DNA from: Plazaster borealis
Taxonomy: Eukaryota; Echinodermata; Asteroidea; Forcipulatida; Labidiasteridae
DNA length: 64,000 bases
Direction: 5' to 3'
NCBI GenBank assembly: GCA_021014325.1
Contig: CM037472.1
Coordinates: 19,205,063 to 19,269,062 of the forward strand
Part shown: positions 12,801 to 24,800 of the stretch, in pieces
Position numbering within the stretch: the stretch's first letter is position 1
Layout of the letters: every line of letters begins with the position of its first letter
Program-made: the position numbers and the translations under genes
Notes under the pieces: model-generated
The model's input: only the letters and a program-made list of their open reading frames with translations
Database searches by the model: none
Told to the model about the DNA's origin: nothing

Positions 12801-15800
12801 TGTTGGACCTGCCAGCTTCAATATTTCAATGTTTGTCTGGTCTGTAGAGTGAGAGCAGACAGAAAATGGTCTCTTAATGGGAATCAAAGAAGTGTCTCAA
12901 ACACAATATGTGTTCTTTCTTGGTGTGTAATTAAAATCCTGATGTTGTGGTTTTTGTTTAATGTGTAGTTTGTTGGGGTTGTACTTGGTCATTCCAAAAC
13001 ACACATGGTATTAATTTCTGCTGTCCACAGGAGGGATTTCTGAGTGAGTGTTTGTAAGGCTTTTTGAATTTGTATTTTTCATGCTGTTTGTTGACAGGGA
13101 TCCCTGGTACTACATCAGCTCTTTGTTAAAAGGTAGCATTGATTTTTAAGGTTAAAGAAGGCCTCGATGGCCGCGCACGCTGCTGTTAAGTCAACGAAAG
13201 AACATTTTTTTGAAAACAACAGAAAAGATTTATGCGAATAATAAAGATGCCCCTTTCTAAGAATAGCTGTTAACTTGTTGATGAGATTTTGACTTTAACT
13301 CCACTTGCCAAGAAATGAATTTTGTTAAAACTCTGTGAATCAATTTTATGCGAGTGAGTCAAGTGACACAATTTCATGCATGGAATCCAAGGCATGTGAC
13401 ACCATAGGCTGTCTGTAAGTAAATAATGGTTAATGACAGTCAATATCCCCCCTCAGCCAGGCCCCCACTTTATCTGATGACAATCCATTTCTATCAAGAA
13501 TATATGGTAGATGACACATGCAGGGCATCACTCAGTTAACCACAGATGTAACTCTACAGCTAGGGTAGGGACCCCTACAACATAAAGAAATGATTCATGC
13601 TATGTTTGTGAAGTCTCCACACATAGCTGGCAACGCCTATAGTATGTCGTCGCCCGTTCCTGTAGTCGAGATGATGATTGCAGATGAGTGGAATGAGTTT
13701 GGATTTCAGCGTGACCATGGTGTGACACAGTGCACTCTGATGCAGAGTGAAGGGATGATACACTGCAGTGTGTAGAGCCCGGGCACCCATGTGATAGAAG
13801 GACTGGTTGGGTCTCATTATTGTAAGATGTCTCACAGCGCTCTGCCTCGGCCTCTTGATCCAACTCCTTCCCCCTCTCCAAGGAGTTATTGTAAATTTGC
13901 TCATATCTCCTGGGCCCAATTTCATAAAGCTGTTGAGCAGAAAATTCGGCTGAGCAAATTTCTTTGCTGAGCAAGAAATGAGTGGGGTACCAGTCACAGC
14001 AATGACAACTGTATGGTATCTTGGCTGGTAACCTATTTTCCTTAGCAAGAGTTCTCTGTGCTTAGCAAGTTTTTGTGCTTACATGCTTTATGAAATTTGG
14101 CCCTGGTGATTCTCTCCAAAGTACAGTAATAAGAATTCATGCGTTTTCCTTTTTTTCCCCTTTTTTTAACCCAGCAAGAGAGAAATGTCTGTTTTTATAG
14201 ATGATTTGTTCTGGGTAGCAATTTGTCAGGTTCTGTTATTTAAGTATTTTACTGTTTTGTTTCCTTCTCTCATGTCGATATTATGCTCTACGTTGCTTGT
14301 TATTGAGAGACTACCCTCTATTATTTGCTAAGCAAGTTTCAGCTAAACACCTCCATGAAACCAGGCTTTCTGCTTGTTCTCACCCATACACTCTTGCTCT
14401 GCTGAGATGTAGAACAAAGAGCCATTCCAACAACTTTATTCCACATACATGCACTGCATCTCTTTTGAACCCATTGCCTGGTTCATGTTTCCCTCCGAAG
14501 GAATATCAGTTCCTACCTTCAGCTCCCCTGAGTTATTTTCATCTTTAATATTGTTCTTCTTGTAGCCCCTTACCAAGAGTGGCTTTTAGCCTTGTTTGGG
14601 GCGAACTTGCATACAAATATATTACAAAAATATCGGGATGAATGAAATCAATCTAATCTTAGATCTGTTGGATGGAAATCAATCTTCACTCACTAAAAAG
14701 ACTTCAAATTATAGTGGGCTCCAGTTCTTGTTTATCAAATGTACACTACAGACCCTATAGCTGCAAGATGTACACAACTCTACAAAAACCTATTTATTTC
14801 CTGCTTCAGTAGAAAACATCATTATGTTCCATGTATGATGAATATGTACTATAAATAACATGTCAGAAGAACCTTCAAATGTTAATGAATGAATGAGGGA
14901 GTAGGTCTAGAGACACTGTTTCAACCGTTCTTACCGGTGCTCATTTCCATTGCCAAATTCTTTTGACATTCGCTGCCATAAGTGTCATCTTGTTAGGACA
15001 ATATTTGCACCTGCCCACCCCATTGATGACATCATTTATTACAATTTGAATGTATGTACATTTGTAAGAGGCCATTACCAATGAGTGAGGTAGGATACAC
15101 CATGTATGGACGTGATGATAAAGAGAATTTGCAAGAAGCTGTTTTCTGGACCTAAAACTAAAAGTGTCAAATTTTCACATTTAGGGTTGTAAATAAATGA
15201 TCTTTGCCAGCATGTTATGGATACCCAAGAAGGTTCGACCCAGAAAGTTCCCTGAAAATAAACCAATCTTTCCATGTTGTGATCAGCAAATTTGAAAATC
15301 TCCCCGATTATGGAAACTTTGTCCCTATTATGTTGAATGTAATTCTAAAAATCTCCCTGATTGTTGTACCAAATCTCCCTGATTGCAAGATGCAAATGTT
15401 GTTAGCTCTAGATGAAGTACATGGTAGAAGACAACGGTGTACAGTGGAATCAAGACTGAACAAATCGTTGGCTCAGTGCTATGAAGGTCGCTAATTGCAA
15501 TTTCACATCGGTAATGATCCAAAGTGCGTGAAAGAAAAATGCATATAAAATTTGAAAAACTGAATCAAAATCTAAATCAAAATCTATTAAATCGTTGCGG
15601 TACCCGCTGTTAACACCACCAGGCTAGCTCAGTGGTCTAGTGGTAAGACATCTGCTCCAGCAATGCGAAGGTCGTGGGTTTGAATCCCACCCGAGTGATT
15701 TGCGTGTAGTTTTTTTTTTCACAGAACTCGGGAAAGTACTGAGTATACATGTACCATGCTTACCGTAATTTTCGGATTATAAGCCGCCCGGCTTATAAAC

Positions 15801-18800
15801 CGCAATGCCCCAAAAAATCAAAAATAAGATTTAGGTGTCAGCGTATAAGCCGCCCGGCATATAAACCGCAGTCGCGAGCGCACACAGGAGAGAGGCCGTG
15901 CGTATTTGCGGTCCTTTGTGGCGATGTGCAGTGACTGCAGGCGGCACATCAGTCATTGTACGTCGCCACAAAGTGCGAGTTGCGTCGCAATAAAGTAAAA
16001 ATGTATTAAAGTTAACACCATTGATCATTTTTGTAATGGTCTATTAGGATGGTCTACAGCAAGTGGGCATATTTCTTTTTTATTTGTATCATTATTGTGA
16101 CAACTGCAACGTTGTAGTTACCACGGTTGGCGCCGGTCGGTCCTGATCGGCCCCAGCTTTAAATGACCGGGGATCGAATTAAAAGTTAACAAACTCCGAC
16201 CGGCATAAATTTATATATTATAATTATTAAAATTGTCCTTGAAATAAGAGAAAAATAGAGAAAAAACTCATTGTAAACTCCTAATTAACGTGTGTATTTA
16301 TTTCCGTTAAAACAATCAAAACAATTTTCTTCTCCAAAACCTGCGATTATTGCTTACATGGGCTGCTTGAGCTGTGTGAGTTGGCAGCGGCAGCACACAC
16401 GAGTCGTATCAAAGTCTGCTCTAAAAAGCATGCACCCATCTCCGGCGTGCGTTTATTATTTTATTATTCAGAACGATGTCTTTACACGCATTTACTATGG
16501 CAGCCGGTACCCAGAAGTAAGCCATTTTGCAATGACATTTAGTGTGTGATTTTTCTCTGTGTGGAAGGGCGACCCGACTATATTTCTTTCGTACCTCGTA
16601 CTCACGATCGTGTGTTGTGATCGACCCCACTATATTGTGAGACATTACGGATTATATGATGGGTCCGAGGATGACAATTATTTTCAAAAGCCGCTGGACT
16701 AAACATCATTTTGATGTTCAAAGTGTTCATAAATATGGACAAAAAAACGGTCTTGTTGAACAGACAGATTTCCTTAAAAAACTATGGAGTAAAAAATGGG
16801 ACTTTTTGTGACCCATTCATCTAGGAATAAAAACGAGGCAAGGCCTTGTAACTGCGGATAAGGTTGGTGGTGCATAAAATGTTTTTTTAAAAGAATTTTC
16901 AGAGTGAGTTTGGCGGTGAATGATTTTTCCTGTCTGTTTTGTGTATTTGTTTTAAGAATATTTTACAAACGATCTTTCTTAAAAAAATGTACGCTGTTTT
17001 TTTTGCTTTCTACAATATTAATATGTCGGCATATAAGCCGCCCGGCGCATAAACCGCAGGAGTTCAGAAAAGGTCAAAATCAACGTATAAACTGCGGTTT
17101 ATAATCCCAAAAAATTACGGTAATACACATCGATGTAAGGGTAAAAATAAATTATATAAATCAAAATCAACAAATAATGTTGGGGTTTTTTTTTGAAAGA
17201 ATTGTTTCTTTTTGCCAAACACTTATTATGAGACTACTCTTGATCAATAAACTCCATTTACCAGGAGCTCTATAATGTGCAAAAGCGATTTTATGAAATC
17301 CATACAAATTGCACTGACGACCTTATAGTCGTGAGCCGATGAAATGCAATTAGTATTTGTGCACAGACTGAAAACAAACGCTGCAGCGCATTCTATGTGC
17401 ATATCAGATGTGTCACTACATACGTGTTTTCATATGTCGGACCATCTGTAGACCCCTTGCATAACGCAAAACGCTGCTGGTATGTTTAGGCCATTGCACT
17501 TTTTACGCACAGAAAACAGCTATCGTCCAATGATCTGCCTCCCTTCTTTTTTGTTTTTGTTGAAAATGTGCTTATTATTTTGTTCTTCTTTCTTTTCTTT
17601 TCTTTTGAAAATGTGCACATTTTTCACTGACTCTTTTATCGGTATCTTTTATGATATTTCTCTTGAAAACGAAATGCTTTGAATGAAAATACTCTTCAAA
17701 AAAAACCCAGCGACAGGCGATGATAGCTTTAATTAAAAAGAATGCCTTCCCAACCCTGGCATTTATTTCTCTGTGTAACAATAAAACCATCCATGCATAA
17801 GATTACCTTTGGTAAAGCAGTTATCAAGGAAATCATGAGAACAATCGGCACCTCAAAGCCCCTCTTACGCAGCCATTTCTTTTGCTTTTCCGCCCACGCA
17901 TTTTTCCTACTTTGTCTGATTGTTTATTGTAAAAACCTCTGACGGCTTTTATATGTCAGAAGTAAGAACAACTGTGACATTAATTTTCATTGCGATGCAA
18001 AGGAGAGAAGTTAAAGTACCCAGTTGAGTTTTTTTTCTTTTCTTTTTAACGCATTGGGGATTTCTTCTGTTTCATATTTCATACTTCACTTTGGGGCAGA
18101 TTAGAGGTTTTTCTTTTATAAACACTGAGAATTTGTAAACATACATGCACTTAAAAAGTACTTTTATTGATGGACATGTTATTGTAAGGCAGGACCCATT
18201 CATGACGCTGATATTGTTTTTCTGATAACATTGCTTAACTATGGTGGCCTTGGATGGACATCACATCTTGCAAATATGTGCACAGTGTACCTGTGTGTGA
18301 TGTGGTGAAATATGTTGCGGATATGTGCGCTTACGAATGCGAATATATTTGCATTGTCATAAACTTGATTGCATACTTTTTCTCATACCTTTGGGATGAT
18401 GTCATGGTTGCGGACAATTTGTTAATGACTTTAGGGAGTATGTGGCTCTATGGCAGGAAAATAGTCTGGCCCCTGTAGGCACACCTGTACAATGTAGTAC
18501 GCGAATATGCGTATGCAAATATATTTGCATTGTCATAAACTTGATTGCATACTTTGTCTCATACCTTTTAGGATGATGTCATAGTTGCGGACAATTTGTT
18601 AGTGACTTTATTATTATTATTATTATTTATTATTATATATTTCTGGTAATGAAACCAAGGATGCCTCACAAGTGAACTTAATCACTGTAGCTCGCAAGCC
18701 TGAGGAAACCTGTAAATAAGGGTGCTTGCAATGTGAACCAGAAACACCGGGGTTAAACCCCTACTCTTCCACGATAAGTGTTCTGGGGTCGATTTCACAA

Positions 18801-21800
18801 AACTCTTCCTAACTTAGGACTAGTCCTAGGCAATGCTAAGAGATAGGACTAGTCTTAAGTACTGGTCCTAACTTAAGACTAGTCCTATCTCTTAGCATTG
18901 CCTGGGACTAGTCCTAAGTTAGGAAGAGTTTTGTGAAATCGACCCCAGGGTTCTTTTACGTGCACTACCAATCCTAGTACACGGGACCAACGGCTTTACG
19001 TCCCATCCAAAGGACGAAGCATGTGGTTAAGTGTCTTGCTTAAGGACACAAGTGTCACGACTGGGATTCAAACCCACACTCTGCTGATCAGAAACACCAG
19101 AGCTTGAGTTCGGTGCTCTTATCCGCTCGGCCACGACATGCCACAAAGCTTTAGGGAGTATGTGGCACTATAGCTGGAAAATAGTCCGGCCCCTGTAAGC
19201 ACGCCTCTACAATGTAGTACGCAATTGCACACTCTCAAAGACAAAAGAAGGTCCAAAAGATACTAAAATATTATTTTCAAAAAACACCTCATTGTTTCTT
19301 TCTCATTCGGACGACTCATGATGTCTTCATCACGCAAGACTCCAGATGAAACACACATGTCAGGAAAGACGTCAGACCCCCTTGTGTATGACTGCGAATA
19401 CCTTGTGTATGACTGCGAATATGTATGAAAAACAAAATTTAAGACTATAATAGATGTTAAATTTGCATCGGGGATAAGGTATATAAATTTTGGTTTTTTT
19501 ACCCATACACCGATGTGTGTTAGCACTGTATACTCAGTACTTTCCCGAGTCCTGTGAAAAAAAATATCACAGGCTTATTACTCGGGTGGGATTCGAACCC
19601 ACGACCCTTGCAAATTCTAGAGCAGTGTCTTACCAACTAGACTACCGAGATTGCCCGGTAGCTAGAGGCAGTTCGAATCCTATGTTTTGGCAGCGGGTAC
19701 CGCAACGATTATAATAGATGTTAAATTTGCATCGGGGATAAAGCTACCGGGCAATCTCGGTAGTCTAGTTGGTAAGACACTGCTCTAGAATTTGCAAGGG
19801 TCGTGGGTTCGAATCCCACCCGAGTAATAAGCCTGTGATATTTTTTCACAGGACTCGGGAAAGTACTGAGTATACAGTGCTAACACACATCGGTGTATGG
19901 GCAAAAAAACCAAAATTTATAAAATTCAAGTCATTGCATTATATGCGCATATATTCGTAATAAATACCATGACATCGCATTTGTATGTAATGTCCTTTCA
20001 GGGCCACCATACTCAACAGATTTTAGCGAGGGACCAGCATCACCGCACAAGAGATAGACATTTTGTTCAAAAAGGGGGATTTTTGCTGTGGTTCCAAAGC
20101 TTTCATAGTTTGCTCTATTTGTTGTTGTTGCTTTGGGAGGGTTTTTTGAAAATCTGGAAGAGTAAATATTGTTGTACGTACATTATCAAAATCTGGAAGA
20201 GTAAATATTGTTGTCTGTACGTTATGCACACATTTGCAATTTACTTGTTCTTCTAATAATAGTTTTGTTTGGTTCTTTGTTGTTGTTTTTTGTTTTGTTC
20301 GTTTGTTTTGTTTGCTTGTTTGTTGTTTTTGAGGGGGGAGGGGGGGGGGTTCAACCCAATTACTGTACCTACATGTACAAACCTCCACAGTATGTCATAC
20401 CTGGCGGTGGTTGCATGTATTGGTTACATGATCTGTTGGAACATGGAACTAATTACATGTATCTTAGAAATTTACATTATTAACCTTTAAGCTGAGCTTT
20501 CTACACACATAAAAAGGTTAACGAATACGAGTACTGATGCCATGAAAATGTTACACTATGAAATGGTGTCATCCTTGAAGAAAATATGTCTGAATTTGAT
20601 CTTATTTTAAATATGCTTGGCCAGGCATTCGACATGATTAAAGTGCACTACATTTGTCACATTTATGAGCATTTTTTTTTTAAACATGTTTACTTTCACA
20701 GAAGTATTTCTTGTTGGCAGGCTGGAACTGCTGGAACTGCGGTTATGGAAAAAGATATCACTTTTTATCCTCCAAAAATTTGAAACTGTGAAGCGTTACT
20801 GACAGTAATGTTTCTCAGATTGTGTTTTCCAATTGCTGTTTATTCTTCCTGCGTGGACATAACCGCTCCAGATTTTTGGCAATATCTCAAAGACGCTACC
20901 ACCTTTTGAAATGAAATTGTCACACGTTAGTTTTATGGTATATATCTACAACTAAAGTAGGATTGAAACAAACAGTGGGTTCCAATTACCAAACGTTTAC
21001 AATCCCTTTAATACATGCTGACTATAGAATGACAACTTATGTACCTCTACATGTTTGGCTACAGTGTAAATATTTCTTCATCAGGGGTACTTTGGAAATT
21101 TGTTAACATTATTATCAATCAGGTGGCAGGTGGACATTGCCAAGTTAAATGTCTTCTTGTTTGGGCTCAAACATGTACAATCTGCAGTCAAGTTATATTC
21201 TATTTTTTGAGCAGAGTTACACTCTGTTAGGTTGTCGTGTTTACGAAAGCTCCACTCAAGATTCCTGTCCATGCTTTTGCCCTTAACAAGCCGTGTTAGT
21301 ATAAATCTGATGGAAACTTCCTTCCTGTGCCAGACAATTCCAGGTATTGAGAAGAAATATGTGTCAGCATTTAAAATCTTGTATTGTCTGCGATGCTGTT
21401 TAATAAAAGCCAGCTATGACGCACACTGCACTTCAGCTAATAAGAGAAACTGTATACCCAAAGCCAGGTCAGTGGTAAGACGTAAATATGAACGCAGTAT
21501 ATACTCTGTGCACCGGCTTCACTCGTCTTAAGACTCGACTCGGGAAGATTTTCCTACGTAGTGGATATATTTTTTGAGGCAATCAAATATTCATGATCTT
21601 CCCCCGGTAGCCATACGGCAAGCCTATACGGCCCTGCAGCTGCAGTGTACACATGTATGCTTTGACTTATTGAAAAGCAGACAGCATGATGAAAAACACC
21701 AAGACGGGTTTTTCAAAGGGGGGGGGGGCTCTACTGTCGGTTCTGTTTATTTTCTACGTGTTTATAGTGCGTGAAGTGGGTAGAATGCGAACAGACAAAA

Positions 21801-24800
21801 GTGCCTCTGTGTAGAACGTGTTTTACCGTACACTTTGAGGGTCACTTTAAGTACCTCCAACGCGGCTCATTTTAAAGGGATTAATCAGTGGGATTTTTTT
21901 ACTTGCACATTCTTTTAGTTATAATAAAGTAACAATATCCTTTTGTTATTTTTATGTATGGTATGTGCTCACATTTTTGTGAAAACTATGTGTAAATCAG
22001 AACATGTTTTGTTATTTTCAATCAATTTTTAGCTTCAAAATCAGCAAATTCTAATTTCCTATAGTCCACCACTTAATCATTTTGACATGGAAAGGATTGT
22101 TTGCCAAGGGATGGCAGCACCTCTCAGGGAAAAAAAGGTTTTGTTTCTTCGGCGTCCGCACATTAGCAATTCAAGAAGTGAAAGCTGCGCTCATGCTCTG
22201 GTTTCTAAAAGATATAATTCCTCCAGATCCCACGGGCCTCATAATCTCGAACACGTCAACAGGGCGTGCTCAAAATATGTACAGACTGCCACAGTTTCTC
22301 TCGATCTGGCTCCCCCAGTGCCACCCTTAAAAAAACCACCTTGTTAACTCAAATTATACGTGCCTTATGCGGTGAGATTTTATGCATGATGGCACTGGAC
22401 ATTTTAATGTGTGTCACACTTAAATTACCCTTAAAGACTAACCCCATAAGTTCTACACGTACATTGCAAAACCGTTTTGTTTAATTCTTACACGCTGACA
22501 TTCTCACGGAAAAACTGGACAACTACAATTATTTATGTGAACAAATTTATTGCTGTGAGCTAGCTGATGTTATTGTCTGAAATCTTCTCTGACTAGTTTT
22601 TTCGACATCAGAAGCCAAGTTTTATGAATAGATTTTGCGGTGTCACATCATGGCACATGTATTATGTTTTTGTTGTTACCGTTTCATAGCTCTCCTATCT
22701 TGCATCGCAATTTCCAATCACAAAGTTCTCCTCATGCTAGGAAGTCGGAATGATACACCCACTCAAATGATCTTTAAACTAAAGATCAAATTGACAAAAA
22801 TCATAAAATAAACCCACTTAATTTAAATGTTCCAGATTGCTCAGTAGAGTTTTTCAAACAAAATATAAACATCATCAAGTAAAAACAATTTTGAGTACTG
22901 CATTTCAAATAGGCCTACTTCGGGAAAAAACTCATTGGGTCAAGATTCCAGAATGCCCCACAGCTTTGAAAAAACATCCTTGGCTGGTTTGTACAGTAAT
23001 GTATGCTCGGAAGTTAATATTACTTCTGTCCAGTTTAAAGGGACCCATTGCCATGGATCGGGCGATTTGGTCTTTAAAAAGCATTTGTAACCGTTTGTTA
23101 TAAAATGCATATGGTTAGAAAGATGTTTTAAAAATAGAATACAATGATCCACACAAATATGTCTCGAAATTGCGTGGTTTTCCTTTTACATCGTGAACAA
23201 ACACAAATTATTGACTCCACAAAATGTCTGGCATATAACTGTCTGGCATATATTCATGAATGGGTTATAACGGTAGATGTTGACAACTGACAGTCAGACT
23301 TCCAAGGCCCAATATTTATTTATACATATGTACCTTGATGAATTAGTAAAGAGGGAGTCGTTGTACTTGTGTGGTTTTGTTTATATAATAATAATACAGA
23401 GCATAGCGCTATAAGAAGAACATAGCACTTTACATGAAACGAGAACAATACTTTTTAAGTATTAAAGATAACTGTGTTTAGTTTTCATATGAGATTATTT
23501 ATATTATATTGCCAGTATGGACCATGTCGTCTTTTTTTTTCACAAAAAGAGTGACCATGTGCATTCCAGGACAGTTTCTGGCAGGCAAGATGATGCATTG
23601 GCCGTGTTAATGAGAAATTGTACATTTTATATCCTAGTGACCTTTTTATAAAATCCAGACTTGAAAAAAAAAATAACAGCTGTTACAATTTTTGAGATGT
23701 GGCTACCCTTTCGTCATATCATAAGTTGATAAAGATCGTTTGGTGCAATCTCCCTGAAATGTAAGATTGTTATGTTTTCCATTGAGATGTGTACAGAGAT
23801 CATGCCTGCAGGTAGTCCAGGTGTAGCCCTTTTATAAACATATGATGTCACAGGTAGACATGGTTTGTTGAAAAGCAATTCATTTTCTGAGTCATAGAAA
23901 ATTCGGCAAAAGCAAAAAAACCAACAACAACAACAACAACAATAACAACAACAGTAATAACAAAACTTAAGACATCAAACAGATTTGAAGTACACATATG
24001 TGTACATACTTCAGGCTCACTATTTTTCATTTGAACACGCAGACATCATTTACAGCCTGTATACATGCAGTACACACAGTACACATTTATATTTAAATTT
24101 AAAAAAATATCATATTTTATGTCTTGCAGTTCTGGATGCCATTTGTTTTTGATTTTGAAAGTCCTTGTCTTGTACTGAGATCACAATTTTGTTTTATTCA
24201 ATTGTTCAGTGCATGGCTATTTCCACTTAATTATTTAAGATTAACTTATGACAGTAAAAGATGAAATTTCTGATAAATCCAGCCGTCTCCCGAACGCGAG
24301 CTTCAGAAGTTTAGAGCGGCATAAACTTAAAGGTAGAAATCTGGACAGTCAGTCAAAATTCAGGGAATGTGTGACTGGAATACGTGATAAGAATGCAGCT
24401 ACTTGAAAACCAGGGCCCAATTTCATAGAGCTGCTTTAGCAGAAAATATTGCTTAAAAATCCCTGCTGAGCAATAATGAGCAGGATACCAGTCACAAATT
24501 GTACATGCGACATGGTATTTTGGCTGGTAACCTTATTATGGTAAGCATAATTTTGTTGTGCTTAGCTCCTTTTTGTGCTTAAGCGGCTCTATGAAATTGG
24601 GCCCAGGTCTGCTGTAATGTGGCAACTGGATACCCAAGGGAAGATAGAGGTTGAGGCACCGTCCCACTGATTCAGTTTGTCTTTAGCGGTTTAGTTAACT
24701 AACTTCATTATTATGCTGTTTATTTACTGTCTCTCTCTCCAGTCACAGGGTTACCACTGAGATAATTTCATTACTATTGATAATTTTTGTTTGTAAGACA

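Larger units (their letters stand above)
18336..19222 (+). repeat. 178-bp local duplication, second copy split by a SINE
   Basis: The phrase ATATTTGCATTGTCATAAAC occurs at 18343 and 18521, a period of 178 bp. Unit 1 continues through GACTTTAGGGAGTATGTGGC. Unit 2 is interrupted after GACTTTA (18610) and resumes CTTTAGGGAGTATGTGGCAC at 19149. The duplication therefore predates the SINE insertion at 18611-19148. Confidence 0.85.

Noticed and set aside
14130..14175. Strong pyrimidine tract and AACCCAG acceptor as a FEZ exon start
   Set aside because: The following sequence has no open frame joined to a donor in usable phase, and it directly follows a MITE.
15614..19835. Functional tRNA genes at 15620, 19590-19675 (minus) and 19745-19825
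   Set aside because: A- and B-boxes are present, but the same flanking non-tRNA sequence accompanies each copy and acceptor stems do not close; they are SINE heads.
20208..20490. Hydrophobic 91-residue frame that looks like a membrane protein
   Set aside because: It translates a TTTGTT-rich low-complexity tract.
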